From the NCBI GenBank assembly GCA_016200265.1, contig JACQFE010000009.1, positions 1 to 64,000 on the forward strand: a stretch of DNA of 64,000 nt, given 5' to 3'. Shown here in pieces: positions 43,113-53,600 of the stretch; positions within the stretch are counted from its first letter, which is position 1; each line of letters begins with the position of its first letter. This DNA comes from Planctomycetota bacterium. GTDB lineage: Bacteria > Planctomycetota > Phycisphaerae > UBA1845. Below the pieces are notes generated by a model. That model was given only the letters and a program-made list of their open reading frames with translations, was not told where the DNA came from and ran no database searches. The translations under genes and the position numbers were made by a program.

Positions 43113-44279
43113 CTATTCGTCCGCGGACGGTGCATTTTGGGCGAGGAGCAATAACGTGCCCTGGGTGACGACGTCCTCCCCGGCCTTCAGCCCGTCGATT
43201 ACACGGACTTTTTGATTGGGAAGGGTATTGATCGTCACCGGCCGATCGGTGAAGTTTGTTTTGTCGGATCGAACGAAGACGTAATTTTTTCCACCCTCGG
43301 TGAACACGGCGGGTGCGGGAAGCACAAGCGCGTCGGGAATTGTTTCGACGAGCAACCGCACATCGGCGAACATTTCCGGCTTCAGCCGATTCTGCGAATT
43401 CTCGACGAGGAATCGCACTTTCACTGTCCGGCTTTGGGCATCCACGACGCTGCTGATTCGCGACACGCTGGCCTGGAAGACTTCATCGGGGTAGGCCAGG
43501 GTGCTCACCTCCGCGCTCTGTCCGAGCTTTACGCGGCGCAAATCTTTCTCGAACACATCCGCGATCACCCAAATCGAAGACAGATCCGCGATGGTGAGCA
43601 CCCCACTGTTGTCAGGTTGGATGAATTGACGTTCCGTGACATGACGCTCAACGATAGCGCCACTGAGGGGTGACCTAACCGGGATTCGCGAGGTCAGCTC
43701 TCCCGATTCCAGGATGCCATTCTGATCGACGTCGAGAACATGAAGCTGCTCCTGAGTTCGGGCGACTTTGTTCTTCGCCTTGGCGCAGTCATTCTCGGCT
43801 TGTTGCAGTGCGATGCTGCTGACGGCCTGATGCGAGAACAAATCGCGAGTCATCGCCAGCGTCTTCTCGGCGAGATCCAGGTCTTTCTTGCTCTCCAGAT
43901 ATTCACTGATCGCCGCTGAGACATCTCGGCTGTTAATCAAGAAGAGAACGTCGCCTTGTTGAACCTGGTCGCCGACGCAGGCTTTCAAGTTTTCCACGTG
44001 GCCGGAAAGCGGCGGAACGATGACTGCCGTTCGATCTTCGTTGAACTGGACTTTTCCAAAGGTGTTGAGAACCATCGGCAGCGATTGTTCGCGCACACTT
44101 TCCACCTGAATGTTGGAAAGTTGAGATGCGGCCAGATGGACAATGTGATCTTTTCCATCGCTGGCCGATGGATTGTTCACTTGTTCCACAGTCGCCGCGG
44201 AAGTGGAGTTTTCTTTCCCGCAACCGGCGAGAATCAGGCAGATGCACACAAGTCCAGCGGAAATCCGATATTGCATCAT
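43113..44279 (-). CDS. RND efflux periplasmic adaptor (membrane fusion protein)
   Basis: This is the CusB/CzcB-type adaptor that joins the RND pump to the outer-membrane channel. From ATG 44279 it has 388 residues, with a lipoprotein signal (LVCICLILAGCGKEN). The lipoyl-like barrel parts (VIVPPLSGHVENLKACVGDQ, VQQGDVLFLINSRD) flank a helical hairpin (ISEYLESKKDLDLAEKTLAM). RIPVRSPLSGAIVERHVTE and SIWVIADVFEKDLRRVKLGQ follow. The end PNQKVRVIDGLKAGEDVVTQ is typical. The longer frame start (44318) is less likely because the signal peptide would be internal. It is co-directional with the pump. Confidence 0.9.
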   Translation of the reverse strand: MMQYRISAGLVCICLILAGCGKENSTSAATVEQVNNPSASDGKDHIVHLAASQLSNIQVESVREQSLPMVLNTFGKVQFNEDRTAVIVPPLSGHVENLKACVGDQVQQGDVLFLINSRDVSAAISEYLESKKDLDLAEKTLAMTRDLFSHQAVSSIALQQAENDCAKAKNKVARTQEQLHVLDVDQNGILESGELTSRIPVRSPLSGAIVERHVTERQFIQPDNSGVLTIADLSSIWVIADVFEKDLRRVKLGQSAEVSTLAYPDEVFQASVSRISSVVDAQSRTVKVRFLVENSQNRLKPEMFADVRLLVETIPDALVLPAPAVFTEGGKNYVFVRSDKTNFTDRPVTINTLPNQKVRVIDGLKAGEDVVTQGTLLLLAQNAPSADE

Positions 44280-44829
44280 TGTGAACCTCAAAAGGCTCGA
44301 ACTTCGCGTGACCCACAATGGCGACGGCGGTCGCCCCGCGTGCTCGCGCTCGTTCGAACACGGGGGTGAGCCGTATTACGCGTCCACCTTGACGCATTCC
44401 GCATTGCGGTGGCAAATGGCTGACTGCGACCTCATTTTCAAGGTCGCCTCCACAATGCGAAAAGCGATTTGGCGGCAGTTCGATTGGGAGGACGAGCAAT
44501 TGGTGTGCCAAGAAAGAGAGTATTCAGTTCCGATACAGAACTGCAACAATAGACAGAAGAAGCCGCTCGAATTCACTGAATTCGAAGGTTATGGCAACTT
44601 AACAAAAAGTGATCTCTTAGAAATGTGCGAGCGAGCCACTGTTATTTGCATAAAGAAGAATCGATTTGCAAAAAAGCGAAGAAACGGAAGTATGCGTGAC
44701 CGCGCGTCAACGAACGAAAGGCTAAGGTTTCAATTGTGCAACGGCACACAACTTGCTGGATTAGAAGTAGTGCGCCCCCGGAGCGCGCGAATTCGGCCAA
44801 GACTGCGAAACGCAAGGATATTTGCAAGA
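44280..44829. other. 550-base divergent spacer between efflux adaptor and TolC-like gene
   Basis: The TolC frame stays open through this stretch, but its translation has no family similarity and base use is AT-richer from about 44490 to 44760, so I treat it as non-coding. It should contain promoters and a metal-sensor operator for the two divergent transcripts. I could not identify a convincing operator, and no regulator gene is adjacent. Confidence 0.5.
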
Positions 44830-46410
44830 ATGAGTGACTTCCGCGCGATGGGCAAGCTAGGTTTTGCCATCGCGATCATTCCGTTAATCGGTCTTTGCGG
44901 CTGCCTTAAAGTCGATCCAAAGACCGATTATCAACATGTTCAAGAGCTTGCGCGGCGTTCCACGGGCGTTGCGGACATGTACGCGCCGACCGAAGATGAC
45001 ATCGCCATTGGCGATCGCGTCAGGTCCATTCTCGATGCCGGATTGACGGTCGATGGCGCGGTTCAAATCAGTCTTCTGAACAATCCGGATTTTCAAGCGG
45101 CCTGGATGTCGGTCGGAATGGCCAAGGCCGACCTCGTCCAATCGCAACTGCTCTCGAACCCCACGCTCGCGCTTTCGATGCGGTTTCAATCCGGCGGGGG
45201 ATCGCCGGACGTGGACGCCGGTCTTGCTCAGAACATCATGAACATCTTGCAGCTTCCGATTCGCAAGAAGCTGGCCCAGCACCAGCTTGAGGTGGCGGTG
45301 CATACGCTGGCGAGGAAAGCGCACGAGCTGTCGGTGGACACGCGGGAGCGCTATTATCGTGCGGTCAGCGCACGTCGGGCGCTCGCCATTTCGGATGAAA
45401 ATGCCGCGACGGCCCGTCAGTTGCTTGACCTGGCTCAGGTTCGGCATAACGCCGGCGCGGTCAGCGAAATCGAGGTCAATCTTTCGCGCCAGCCGGTCCT
45501 TGAAAGCGAACTCGCATTGATGAGCGCGCGTTTGCAGAAGGAAGAGGCCGATCGTGATTTGGCCCGCGTGCTTGGGTTACGCAATCCCGAACTTCACTTT
45601 GAATTGAAAGACGAGTTGCCCACGCCGCCCGATATCGAACTTCACGCGGATCGGCTGCTGGACGTGGCGCGGGATTTTCGGCTTGATCTTCGCGCCGCGG
45701 AGGAAGCGATCGTAGTGGCCGAGACGGCCTTACGGCAGCAACATTGGATGATGTTTCCAGAGATCAATTTGGGAATTGAGACGGAACGAAGTGCACAGCA
45801 ATCCCAGGGCAGTCGCAACGTGCTCGCGGATACGGCGCGGGCCTCAATCGCGAATGGTGGATTGACCGCCCCGGCGATTCAGCCGCGATCGGAACGAGCG
45901 CGTCAACGCCGCATCGATCGCAACAACATCATTACCGGACCGACGCTGAGCATGCCGCTGCCAATTTTTGATCAAAATCAGGCCCAGATCGCCAAGGCGG
46001 TCTTTTCGTATCAACAAGCCGCAAAGAATTTTGACGCCCTTGATCGTGCGCTTGTGCACGACGTGAGCAGCGCGCTCGAGCAGGCGCAGACGGCCTCAAA
46101 GATTTCGAATTACTATCGTGATCAGTCGATTCCACTTTCGACACGGAATCTGGAGTTGTCGCGAGAGTCGTACCGGGCGGGTCGGTCATCGCTGCTGGAA
46201 GTGCTTGAAGTGCAGCGGTTCCTGCTCGACACGCGAAGCAAATTTGTCGATGCTGCACAATCGGCCGCATTTCGAATTGCGGAGCTGGAGCGGACGATCG
46301 GACTGCCAATGCGAGAAATTGTGGATGAGTTGGCGAAGAACGCGGAGGTCGCGTCGCCTCCAACCCGTGGTGCGTGGACGGGCGACAATTCCACCGAGCC
46401 GCGACCGTAA
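44830..46410 (+). CDS. TolC-family outer-membrane efflux lipoprotein
   Basis: From ATG 44830 (44848 is possible) the product has 526 residues with a lipoprotein signal (IIPLIGLCGCLKV), as in CusC-type channels. The body shows paired efflux-protein repeats: ISLLNNPDFQAAWMSVGMAK and LVQSQLLSNPTLALSM in the first, and DLRAAEEAIVVAETALRQQH and SMPLPIFDQNQAQIAKA in the second. Long coiled-coil helices include SYRAGRSSLLEVLEVQRFLL. It is divergent from the pump and adaptor and completes a tripartite metal pump. The last residues (NSTEPRP) and the TAA stop are encoded by a dispersed repeat. Confidence 0.9.
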   Translation: MSDFRAMGKLGFAIAIIPLIGLCGCLKVDPKTDYQHVQELARRSTGVADMYAPTEDDIAIGDRVRSILDAGLTVDGAVQISLLNNPDFQAAWMSVGMAKADLVQSQLLSNPTLALSMRFQSGGGSPDVDAGLAQNIMNILQLPIRKKLAQHQLEVAVHTLARKAHELSVDTRERYYRAVSARRALAISDENAATARQLLDLAQVRHNAGAVSEIEVNLSRQPVLESELALMSARLQKEEADRDLARVLGLRNPELHFELKDELPTPPDIELHADRLLDVARDFRLDLRAAEEAIVVAETALRQQHWMMFPEINLGIETERSAQQSQGSRNVLADTARASIANGGLTAPAIQPRSERARQRRIDRNNIITGPTLSMPLPIFDQNQAQIAKAVFSYQQAAKNFDALDRALVHDVSSALEQAQTASKISNYYRDQSIPLSTRNLELSRESYRAGRSSLLEVLEVQRFLLDTRSKFVDAAQSAAFRIAELERTIGLPMREIVDELAKNAEVASPPTRGAWTGDNSTEPRP

Positions 46411-46418
46411 GGGAGCGG
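46394..46418 (-). repeat. Dispersed PYGRGS repeat, copy 2
   Basis: CCGAGCCGCGACCGTAAGGG plus AGCGG is the inverse of 38953-38977 with two differences. It lies across the end of the TolC-like gene and supplies its stop codon TAA (46408-46410). Confidence 0.7.
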
Positions 46419-46520
46419 AAATCTATGAATCAATTTCCATTGACTTTGAAAGAGATCATTGAGGGTGGCATGGCCAAGCGAAGCGCCGCCATGCATTCGA
46501 ATGGGAGTACGTTGACTCCA

Positions 46521-46676
46521 ATGAATCGACGTTCACGACTTCTTCGCTTTGCACCATTCGCACTTTCTTGCATTCCCACGATATTCTTCTTGACCGGCTG
46601 CACGGAAAATTCAACAACTCTCCAGAACATTGCGCTTGACTTCGCCCGCCAGGCCTTGGCGGCATTCGTGCTTTGA
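46521..46676 (+). CDS. Small lipoprotein-like peptide
   Basis: A 51-residue frame reads as a lipoprotein: basic start MNRRSRLLRFAP, hydrophobic FALSCIPTIFFL and lipobox LTGCTEN. It is followed by a short amphipathic tail (LQNIALDFARQALAAFVL). ATG 46521 lies 13 bases after GGGAG; ATG 46425 would give an 83-residue form with the signal buried inside. It lies between the TolC-like gene and a secreted propeller protein and could belong to either. The function is unknown. Confidence 0.45.
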   Translation: MNRRSRLLRFAPFALSCIPTIFFLTGCTENSTTLQNIALDFARQALAAFVL

Positions 46677-46755
46677 TCCAGCCTTCTTTTTACGGCAAGT
46701 GTTGCGCGTCTTAGGTGGCATTGGGGCCTTCTCCGCAATCCCGGGGAGTTTTTTA

Positions 46756-46784
46756 TTGACTAGGATGCGGGATTGTGTTAAGTT
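46756..46784 (+). promoter_or_regulatory. Sigma-70-like promoter before the YWTD-propeller gene
   Basis: TTGACT, a 17-base spacer and TAAGTT fit a housekeeping promoter (5 of 6 and 3 of 6 matches). It ends 52 bases before the ATG at 46837. A GGGAG-TTTTTTA run just upstream may end the preceding transcript, but its stem is weak. Confidence 0.4.
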
Positions 46785-46836
46785 ATCGGTCCGCGAATTG
46801 ATACTTTCTGGAAATAACAAATAGGGAGGATCTGTC

Positions 46837-48873
46837 ATGCAATCGCGATCCAAATTTGCAGCCCTCAGTTTTTCGATAGTCATGCTTGGCGGTTCACGCG
46901 CAGGGTTCGCCCAACGGTTGTTCTTTACACAAGGCAGCCCGAATGTCGTCGCCTACTTGGATACAAATTCTCCACCATCGGCAGGGGTTCTTTCACAGCG
47001 GTTGACGTATCTCAGTTCGTTCGATGCTGATTGGACGGCCGGAAAATTCTGCTTCACAGCGCCAGGGTATAGGGTCGTTTGCTCTGATCCGAATGGGGCC
47101 AACGATCAGGAGGTCTTCGAATCTCCCTCGCCTGATGCTCACGAGCCTGAACACGTAGCCATTGATTCTCAGCACCATCGAGTCTATTGGCTTGAAGTTT
47201 ATTACAATGGCGGCCAGCCAATAATCAAACTGACGTCGGCTGAATTCGACGGTTCCAATGTTCAAACCATTTATTCCTATATGCCCTTTGCGGACAATGT
47301 CTCGGAACTTGCAATTGATGGCGTGCGAGGTGTCGCGTATTGGGTGGTAAACAGCGACTACACGACAGGGAAGCGCATCGATGCGGTCAATCTCAATGGA
47401 ACGCAATACAGAAATATGAACCCCGCAAATGGCGACTACATCGGATTCATTGCAGTCGACGCTGCAACAGGAAACATTTTTTGGAGTCAGCCCTTTGCCA
47501 ACAAGGGGATATATAGAGCGAATAGTGACGGCTCCGGAGCCACGAGAATTGTCAACGCTCCCGCGGACAAAATCGTGCTCGACTCCGCATCGGGTAAAGT
47601 TTATTGGGATGTTTTCATCAACCCGTCTCAGAGATTCGCGTACCGAGCAAACTTGGATGGCAGCGCCGTCGAACAATTGGCCACATCGCCGGGTTCACTG
47701 TTAGCGGTCAATCCGAATGACAAGAGCCTTGTAATCCTATCCAGTGTCATGGGAAGCGTTCCCCCAATCACGTCAGTTTTTCAGGCGGCCGAGCTTCAAA
47801 GGCTGAACACCTCAGTCGCCAATCCCGCGCCGCAGCTTCTTCGCGAGGATATGGCTGGCTATACGTCCGGAGTAGCGTACGATGCCGCCTCTGATAATTT
47901 GTTCACGGTGATTCACCGAGGTGGGTACAACGGCGTCACAAGCTCGATTCTCCGTTTTTCGCCCGGTTCCGTGAACAGCGCGGTAGCGATTCTGAATTCG
48001 CCATCTGCAACCATGCCATATTACACGGAAATCGAAGCGATTGCGGTCGATGGCGACCATAACAAAATATTTTGGTCAACTGTACATAGTGACGAGTATA
48101 ACCCAGTCGTCTATACCATTCAGTCTTGCAGCTTCGACGGTTCAAACGTCCATATGATCACCAATGCACTGGATGAGGCAGCAGCAACATCACTGGCGTT
48201 AGACATTGCGCATCAGACTGTCTATTGGGCGTCGGGGTTGGGAATCCATCAGATGGCGTATGATGGCACAAACCAATCATTGCTATCAAATCGAGTCGCC
48301 TCCGGTCTGGCAGTCGATCTGTATTCGAACAAATTGTATTACACGGGATATGGCCCTGCGCATCCGCAACTCTTTCGTTCCGGACTCGACGGAATCAATG
48401 AAGAAGTTCTGGTCGTCATGACAAGCGATACATATTCGTATCACGAAGGGGTCGCCGTCGATTCGGCCGCCGGAAAAGTGTATTGGACTCAGCAAGACGG
48501 CTCGAATTACGCGCTCGTGTATACGATCCGCCGTGCAAATCTTGATGGCAGTGGCGTCGAAATTCTGGCAACGACCGATAGGTTTGACAACAACTTCGGG
48601 CAATACTTCGCCTCGCTCGCGCTGGACACACGGCCTGTTGTTTGCACGCCGACGTCGAGTTTCGCCGATCTGCGTGGACTTCCCGGCGTCGATGTCAGCG
48701 ATATCGCTGCCGTGGTCGATTGTTTCAAAGCGGTTCAAGGTGGGCTGGACCCCGCGCTTTGCGACTTGCATCCGTGCGACGGTGTTGGCCAGCGCTGCAT
48801 CGGCGATGGCATGATTGACATTCGGGATGTGAGTCGGGCCGTTGATGCATTCAAAGGGCTTGGATGCAAATAA
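46837..48873 (+). CDS. Secreted YWTD-type beta-propeller protein with dockerin-like C-terminus
   Basis: The 678-residue product has a signal peptide (FAALSFSIVMLGGSRAGFAQ). About ten repeats of the LDL-receptor YWTD type follow: HRVYWLEVYYNGGQ, GNIFWSQPFANKGIYRANSD, GKVYWDVFINPSQRFAYRAN, NKIFWSTVHSDEY, GKVYWTQQDGSNY, each joined to a LDGSxVExLxT strand. Two propellers are possible. The end (DVSDIAAVVDCFKAV, IDIRDVSRAVDAFKGLGC) is the same dockerin-like pair as in the partial gene at 2-403 and in 26043-28241. GGGAGGA precedes the ATG. No enzyme motif is seen; a binding or scaffold function is inferred. Confidence 0.8.
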   Translation: MQSRSKFAALSFSIVMLGGSRAGFAQRLFFTQGSPNVVAYLDTNSPPSAGVLSQRLTYLSSFDADWTAGKFCFTAPGYRVVCSDPNGANDQEVFESPSPDAHEPEHVAIDSQHHRVYWLEVYYNGGQPIIKLTSAEFDGSNVQTIYSYMPFADNVSELAIDGVRGVAYWVVNSDYTTGKRIDAVNLNGTQYRNMNPANGDYIGFIAVDAATGNIFWSQPFANKGIYRANSDGSGATRIVNAPADKIVLDSASGKVYWDVFINPSQRFAYRANLDGSAVEQLATSPGSLLAVNPNDKSLVILSSVMGSVPPITSVFQAAELQRLNTSVANPAPQLLREDMAGYTSGVAYDAASDNLFTVIHRGGYNGVTSSILRFSPGSVNSAVAILNSPSATMPYYTEIEAIAVDGDHNKIFWSTVHSDEYNPVVYTIQSCSFDGSNVHMITNALDEAAATSLALDIAHQTVYWASGLGIHQMAYDGTNQSLLSNRVASGLAVDLYSNKLYYTGYGPAHPQLFRSGLDGINEEVLVVMTSDTYSYHEGVAVDSAAGKVYWTQQDGSNYALVYTIRRANLDGSGVEILATTDRFDNNFGQYFASLALDTRPVVCTPTSSFADLRGLPGVDVSDIAAVVDCFKAVQGGLDPALCDLHPCDGVGQRCIGDGMIDIRDVSRAVDAFKGLGCK

Positions 48874-49008
48874 GTTAATAGCATATCAAACTTCATTGGA
48901 TGTGCTGTCATATTGTGCAAGTCATACCGTTCGACTCGCAATGCGGCGACGGAGTCTCTGCACAAATATTCTTGACCTCTCCGCCCGCGAGAACTACAAC
49001 ATTCCATC

Positions 49009-50433
49009 ATGTTTGACGCCTTAACATCCAAACTCTCCGACGTTTTTCGCGGCCTGCGCGGGCGGGGAAAGATCAGCGAGACCAACATCAGCGAGGTGAT
49101 GGGTGAGATTCGCACCGCGCTCTTAGAGGCCGACGTCAATCTCGACGTGGCCAAGCAATTCTGCGACGAGGTGCAGCAAAAGGCCCTAGGAGCGGAGGTC
49201 ATCAAGACCCTCAAGCCCGCCGAGGTGATGGTCAAGATCGTTCACGACGAGCTCATCCAATTGATGGGCCCGGTCGATCCGCGGATTCCATTCGTCACGC
49301 CCGGTCCAACAATTCTGTTGATGGCCGGTTTGCAGGGTTCGGGCAAAACGACAACCTGCGGCAAGCTGGCCAAGTTGCTGCTCTCGCGAGCGAAGCGACC
49401 TTTGCTCGTCGCGGCGGACTTGAAGCGACCTGCGGCGATCGATCAGCTTGAAGTCATCGGCGGCCAGGTTGGCGTTCCCGTGTATGTCGAGCGCGACAAT
49501 CAGAACGCGGTGAAAGTATGTCTTCATGGCATCGAAGAGGCGCGGCGGACGGATCGCGATGTGGTCATTCTCGATACGGCCGGTCGGCTCGCGATCGATG
49601 ATGACTTGATGGGCGAGTTGCAGCGCGTGGCCCAGGCGACGAATCCGCAGCAGGTCTACCTCGTGCTCGACGCGATGACCGGTCAGGACGCGGTCCATAC
49701 GGCTAAGGTTTTCAACGAAAAGCTGGAACTCGACGGCATCATTCTCACCAAGTTCGACAGCGACACGCGCGGCGGCGCGGCACTTTCGGTCAAACGCGTC
49801 ACGGGCAAGCCGATCAAGTTCGTCGGCGTCGGCGAGAAGCTCGACGCGATCGAAGAATTTCATCCCGATCGCGTCGCGGGTCGCATTCTCGGCATGGGCG
49901 ATATTCTCACGCTCGTCGAACAGGCCCATCGACAATTTGATCAGGCCGAGGCCGAGAAGCTGGAAAGCCGCGCGGCTGCGGGCAAATTCACGCTCGAAGA
50001 CCTCATGATGCAGCTTCGCAAGATGCGTCAGATGGGTTCAATGAATGAGATCGCCAAGAAAATTCCGGGCATGGCGGAGATGATGCCGGAAAAAGGTTTC
50101 GATGATCAAGAGCTTGTGCATATGGAGGCCATTGTGCAGTCGATGACGCCGAAGGAGCGGGCGAATCCTAAGCTCATTGATACGTCTCGGCGACGGCGAA
50201 TTGCCAAAGGCGCGGGTGTCGATCCGGCCGATGTAAGCCAGATCGTAAAGACCTTCGAGCCGATGCGGCAGATGATGAAGATGATGAGCGGGCAATCGTT
50301 CCTGAAGCGGCTTAAGATGGGTTCGGCGTTTTCGCAGATGATGGCGAGCGGAAAAATGCCGAATTTCAAAGGCGGCTCGACGGCGTCGAAGCGAATTCTT
50401 TCGCGGAAAGATAAGCGCAAGAAAAGGCGGTGA
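49009..50433 (+). CDS. ffh: Signal recognition particle GTPase Ffh
   Basis: Ffh binds signal sequences emerging from the ribosome and, with 4.5S RNA and FtsY, delivers them to the membrane. The 474-residue product has the N-domain (MFDALTSKLSDVFRGLRG, EIRTALLEADVNLDVAKQF), G1 GLQGSGKTTTCGKLAKLL, DTAGRLAIDDDLM, LTKFDSDTRGGAALSVK and the methionine-rich M-domain (MQLRKMRQMGSMNEIAKKIP, PMRQMMKMMSGQSFLKRLKM). The basic tail SRKDKRKKRR is usual. It is a single gene here: rpsP/rimM/trmD, which often follow ffh, are not present. No 4.5S RNA gene was recognised nearby. Confidence 0.96.
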   Translation: MFDALTSKLSDVFRGLRGRGKISETNISEVMGEIRTALLEADVNLDVAKQFCDEVQQKALGAEVIKTLKPAEVMVKIVHDELIQLMGPVDPRIPFVTPGPTILLMAGLQGSGKTTTCGKLAKLLLSRAKRPLLVAADLKRPAAIDQLEVIGGQVGVPVYVERDNQNAVKVCLHGIEEARRTDRDVVILDTAGRLAIDDDLMGELQRVAQATNPQQVYLVLDAMTGQDAVHTAKVFNEKLELDGIILTKFDSDTRGGAALSVKRVTGKPIKFVGVGEKLDAIEEFHPDRVAGRILGMGDILTLVEQAHRQFDQAEAEKLESRAAAGKFTLEDLMMQLRKMRQMGSMNEIAKKIPGMAEMMPEKGFDDQELVHMEAIVQSMTPKERANPKLIDTSRRRRIAKGAGVDPADVSQIVKTFEPMRQMMKMMSGQSFLKRLKMGSAFSQMMASGKMPNFKGGSTASKRILSRKDKRKKRR

Positions 50434-50616
50434 GCGTGGTGACAGAAACCTCAGATTCTTCGTTGCGCGTGCGTTACAACGAATTCAGGCCGGATAAAAT
50501 TCGAAGTTGGACAAGTTCACACCCCCTCGCTGCCTAGAACAAGGCCAGTTCTTTCACTACGATTACAATCGAGTCTGACTGTTGTCTTTGAATCGGGCGA
50601 TGTTCCGGGAGACCGC

Positions 50617-53600
50617 ATGGCTGTTCGGAAAGTGATCAATTTGTTTTCCATTGCGAAGCGACGAGAGTATGGCCTTCGCCACCGCGCTCGGTCCGCCAGC
50701 GGATTCGTTCTGCTCGCTGGTTTTGCGATGATCGCGTACGGTCAGCCGCAAACGCCGCCTCCGGAACCGGCCGCACCGCCGGAGAATGCGCCGCCCAACC
50801 CACAGGTCCAGCCGCCAGTTGCGCAGCCAGCCATTCAACTGCCTGTGCAAAATGCAATACAAGTGAACCCGCTTCGGCCTGGCGGGGCGGTGCGGATCAT
50901 GCGGTCGACTAACAATGGACGTTTCGATGCATCCATGATGCTGATCGAGACTTCCGCACCGATCGCGAATCTTCTGGCACGGGCGGACGAAGGCATTTCG
51001 AGGGAAGATTGGAAATTCGCGATCGATTCGCTGCAGCGCGTAATGCAGGACGAGGAAGGCTCCGTGGTCCCATGTGACGACGGAGCGACTCCGGGTGGAG
51101 CGAGATTTGAATCCGCGCGTCGACTCGCGCAGCGCAAGATCGCGAGTTTACCACCGGAAGGGCTCGCGGCGTATCGACTTCTTTTCGACGGGAGCACGAA
51201 GGCAATGCTTGATCGTGCCAAGTCGCAGCACGATGCGGCCTTATTGCGAAAGATCTCCGAGGATTATCCAGCGACGACGTGGGCGCCGCAGACCGCGGAT
51301 TTGCTGGGATCCTGGTTGATCGATGAAGGTCGAGCCGAAGATGCGGCGGGGGTTTTGTCTGACGCCATGGAGACGCTGGATGCGGACTCGCCGCTGCGAG
51401 CGGGAATGGTCGCAAAACTCGCAGTTGCACGCACCATGTCAGGCGGTCGAGTGAGTTCCGAAGAGATCGCGGAGGCCGCACCGAAACGAGTTGGCACGGA
51501 GAAGTGGAACCGAGGGATTGAACAGATTCGTGGTTGGTCAAACATTTCCACGGATGCGTCCAATGGGGATCGATCGGCATTGCTGAGATTAACGGTGCAA
51601 TCGGAGGTCGCTCCCACGATCGCCGATCGTCCGGCCGCCGAGCATCCGTTGCGGGGTTCGCTTGCGGATTTGTGGCGACGGCTTCAGGATAATCAGCCGT
51701 CGGACCCGTTGTTTTTGCCCGTAACGCAGCTCACATACGACGGTGATCGGCTGTTTACTCGCACTGCGACGGGATGCGCGGCGTTGGATGCGGACGATCT
51801 CAATGTGTTGTGGGAGACGTCTCTTGCCTCACCGGCTCGCGTCAAACGCCGCGTCGGTCGAATGCAGGCACGGCAGTTGTCACTTCATCAACAGGCGGAA
51901 CCTCTGGGAATGGACGAGTTCCTTTCCGCATTGTTATCGACTGGGTTCGGAATGGTTTATGTTGTGGACTCGAATGACGCGGATTCAGAGGTCCGAATCG
52001 CTCCGAGCGGAACCCGAATCATCGCTCTGGATGCGGCGACGGGCGCGGTCCGCTGGACGCGGGGCGGCACGATGAATGCGAGCGACGAACTGGCGGACGT
52101 GCAGTTTCGTTCCGCGCCGATTCCGGTTCGAAACACGTTGTGGGTTCCATTCAGCAGGCAGGGTGATTTCTCCATTGCGATCCTCAATCCTACCGACGGC
52201 AGCCTGATTCGTTCGCGACTTGTCGGGTCGTCGGGTATGCCGCGCAACCTCGCGGCGGCCCCGCCGATTTTGCTTTCGACTTCCGAGAGCACTGTGTACG
52301 TGCCGTCGGGCAACGGCGCGTTGTTCGCGCTTTCCGCGGAAGATGGCGTTGTTCGATGGGTTGCGCAGTATCCGCGCACGGCAGGTGGAAACGTCAACTC
52401 GAACGGGCCCTCGTCCTGGCTTCCTTCACCGGCGATCCCGGCCGGCGACTCGGTCATTCTCGCGCCCAGTGATGGGCGTCAACTTTTCGCTTACTCTCAG
52501 ACCGATGGCGCCTATCGTTGGATGGCGACGTTGGAGAATGAAACGTATCTGTTGGCCGCTCATGCCGACGAAGTCTGGGTTGGCGGTCGGACGATCACCT
52601 GTCTGAGCCGTAGCGATGGCCACCAGGTTTGGGCCACGCGTCTCACAGGGGTGCCGACAGGGCGGGGGGTCCTCAGTGGATCCTCATTGCATCTGCCCAC
52701 ATCCATCGGGTTGATCACTCTCGACGCTGAAACCGGCGCTGAGCAAAAGCATCAAGTACAGCCTTTGTCGCAACCCCCGATGGGCAACCTTCTTTGCATG
52801 GATTCGGCGTTGTATAGCGCCGACTCAGCGTCGATTCGCAAGTTTCTGGACGTGGATCGGGCATATGGCGTCGCATCATCCGCTCACTTGGCACATCCTG
52901 AAGACGCGATCGCGACATTGCGACTGGCGAGAGTGGAACTGGCTCGCGGCAATGAATTGGAGGCATTGACGCTGCTGGATGGATTGACTCAAGAGGAGAA
53001 ATATGCCGGTGTTTCTCAGAGAGTGGATTCGCGTGGGCCGCAGCATGAAACCATCGTGGACCCACGATTTCTCGCTCTGCTGGCCAACACTCGCGTGGCG
53101 GCGGCGCTGACTCTTGCGGCGAATCCGAAGACTCCGCCGCGGGAAGCCATTCGACGACTGGAAGAAGTTGCGAGGCTTCATGCAACGGCCGCTCAGGAAA
53201 TCGAAGCGCGACTTCGAATCGCAGAACTGGATGTGACGATCGGCGACACTGCGGCTGCTTTCGACGCTCTCATCGACCTTGGAACTGACCCGCTTGCCGA
53301 GACGGTCATTCCGTCCGCGGATCGGGTGGAAGCGCGGGCACGAGAAATTGTGGCGTCGCGGCTTCGCGAGATGACCTCTTTGCAGGATTTCACTTCTTCA
53401 ACACGATTTCTCCAGCATCGAGAATGGCTTGGAGGTCTGTCGAATCGAATTCGCGGCGTTGCGCTCAAGGCCGATGAAATCGAACGACTCGAGGCGCTGG
53501 AGCAACTTCGTGTTCCCGGCCAATTGAGCGACAAGGCTGCAATGATTCTGGCAAGCGATGACATATGTGCGAGGCGTTATGAACGTGCCGAATTGAGGAT

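Noticed and set aside
44173..44829. N-terminal extension of the TolC-like frame
   Set aside because: It would overlap the divergent adaptor gene and place the lipoprotein signal 220 residues inside the protein.
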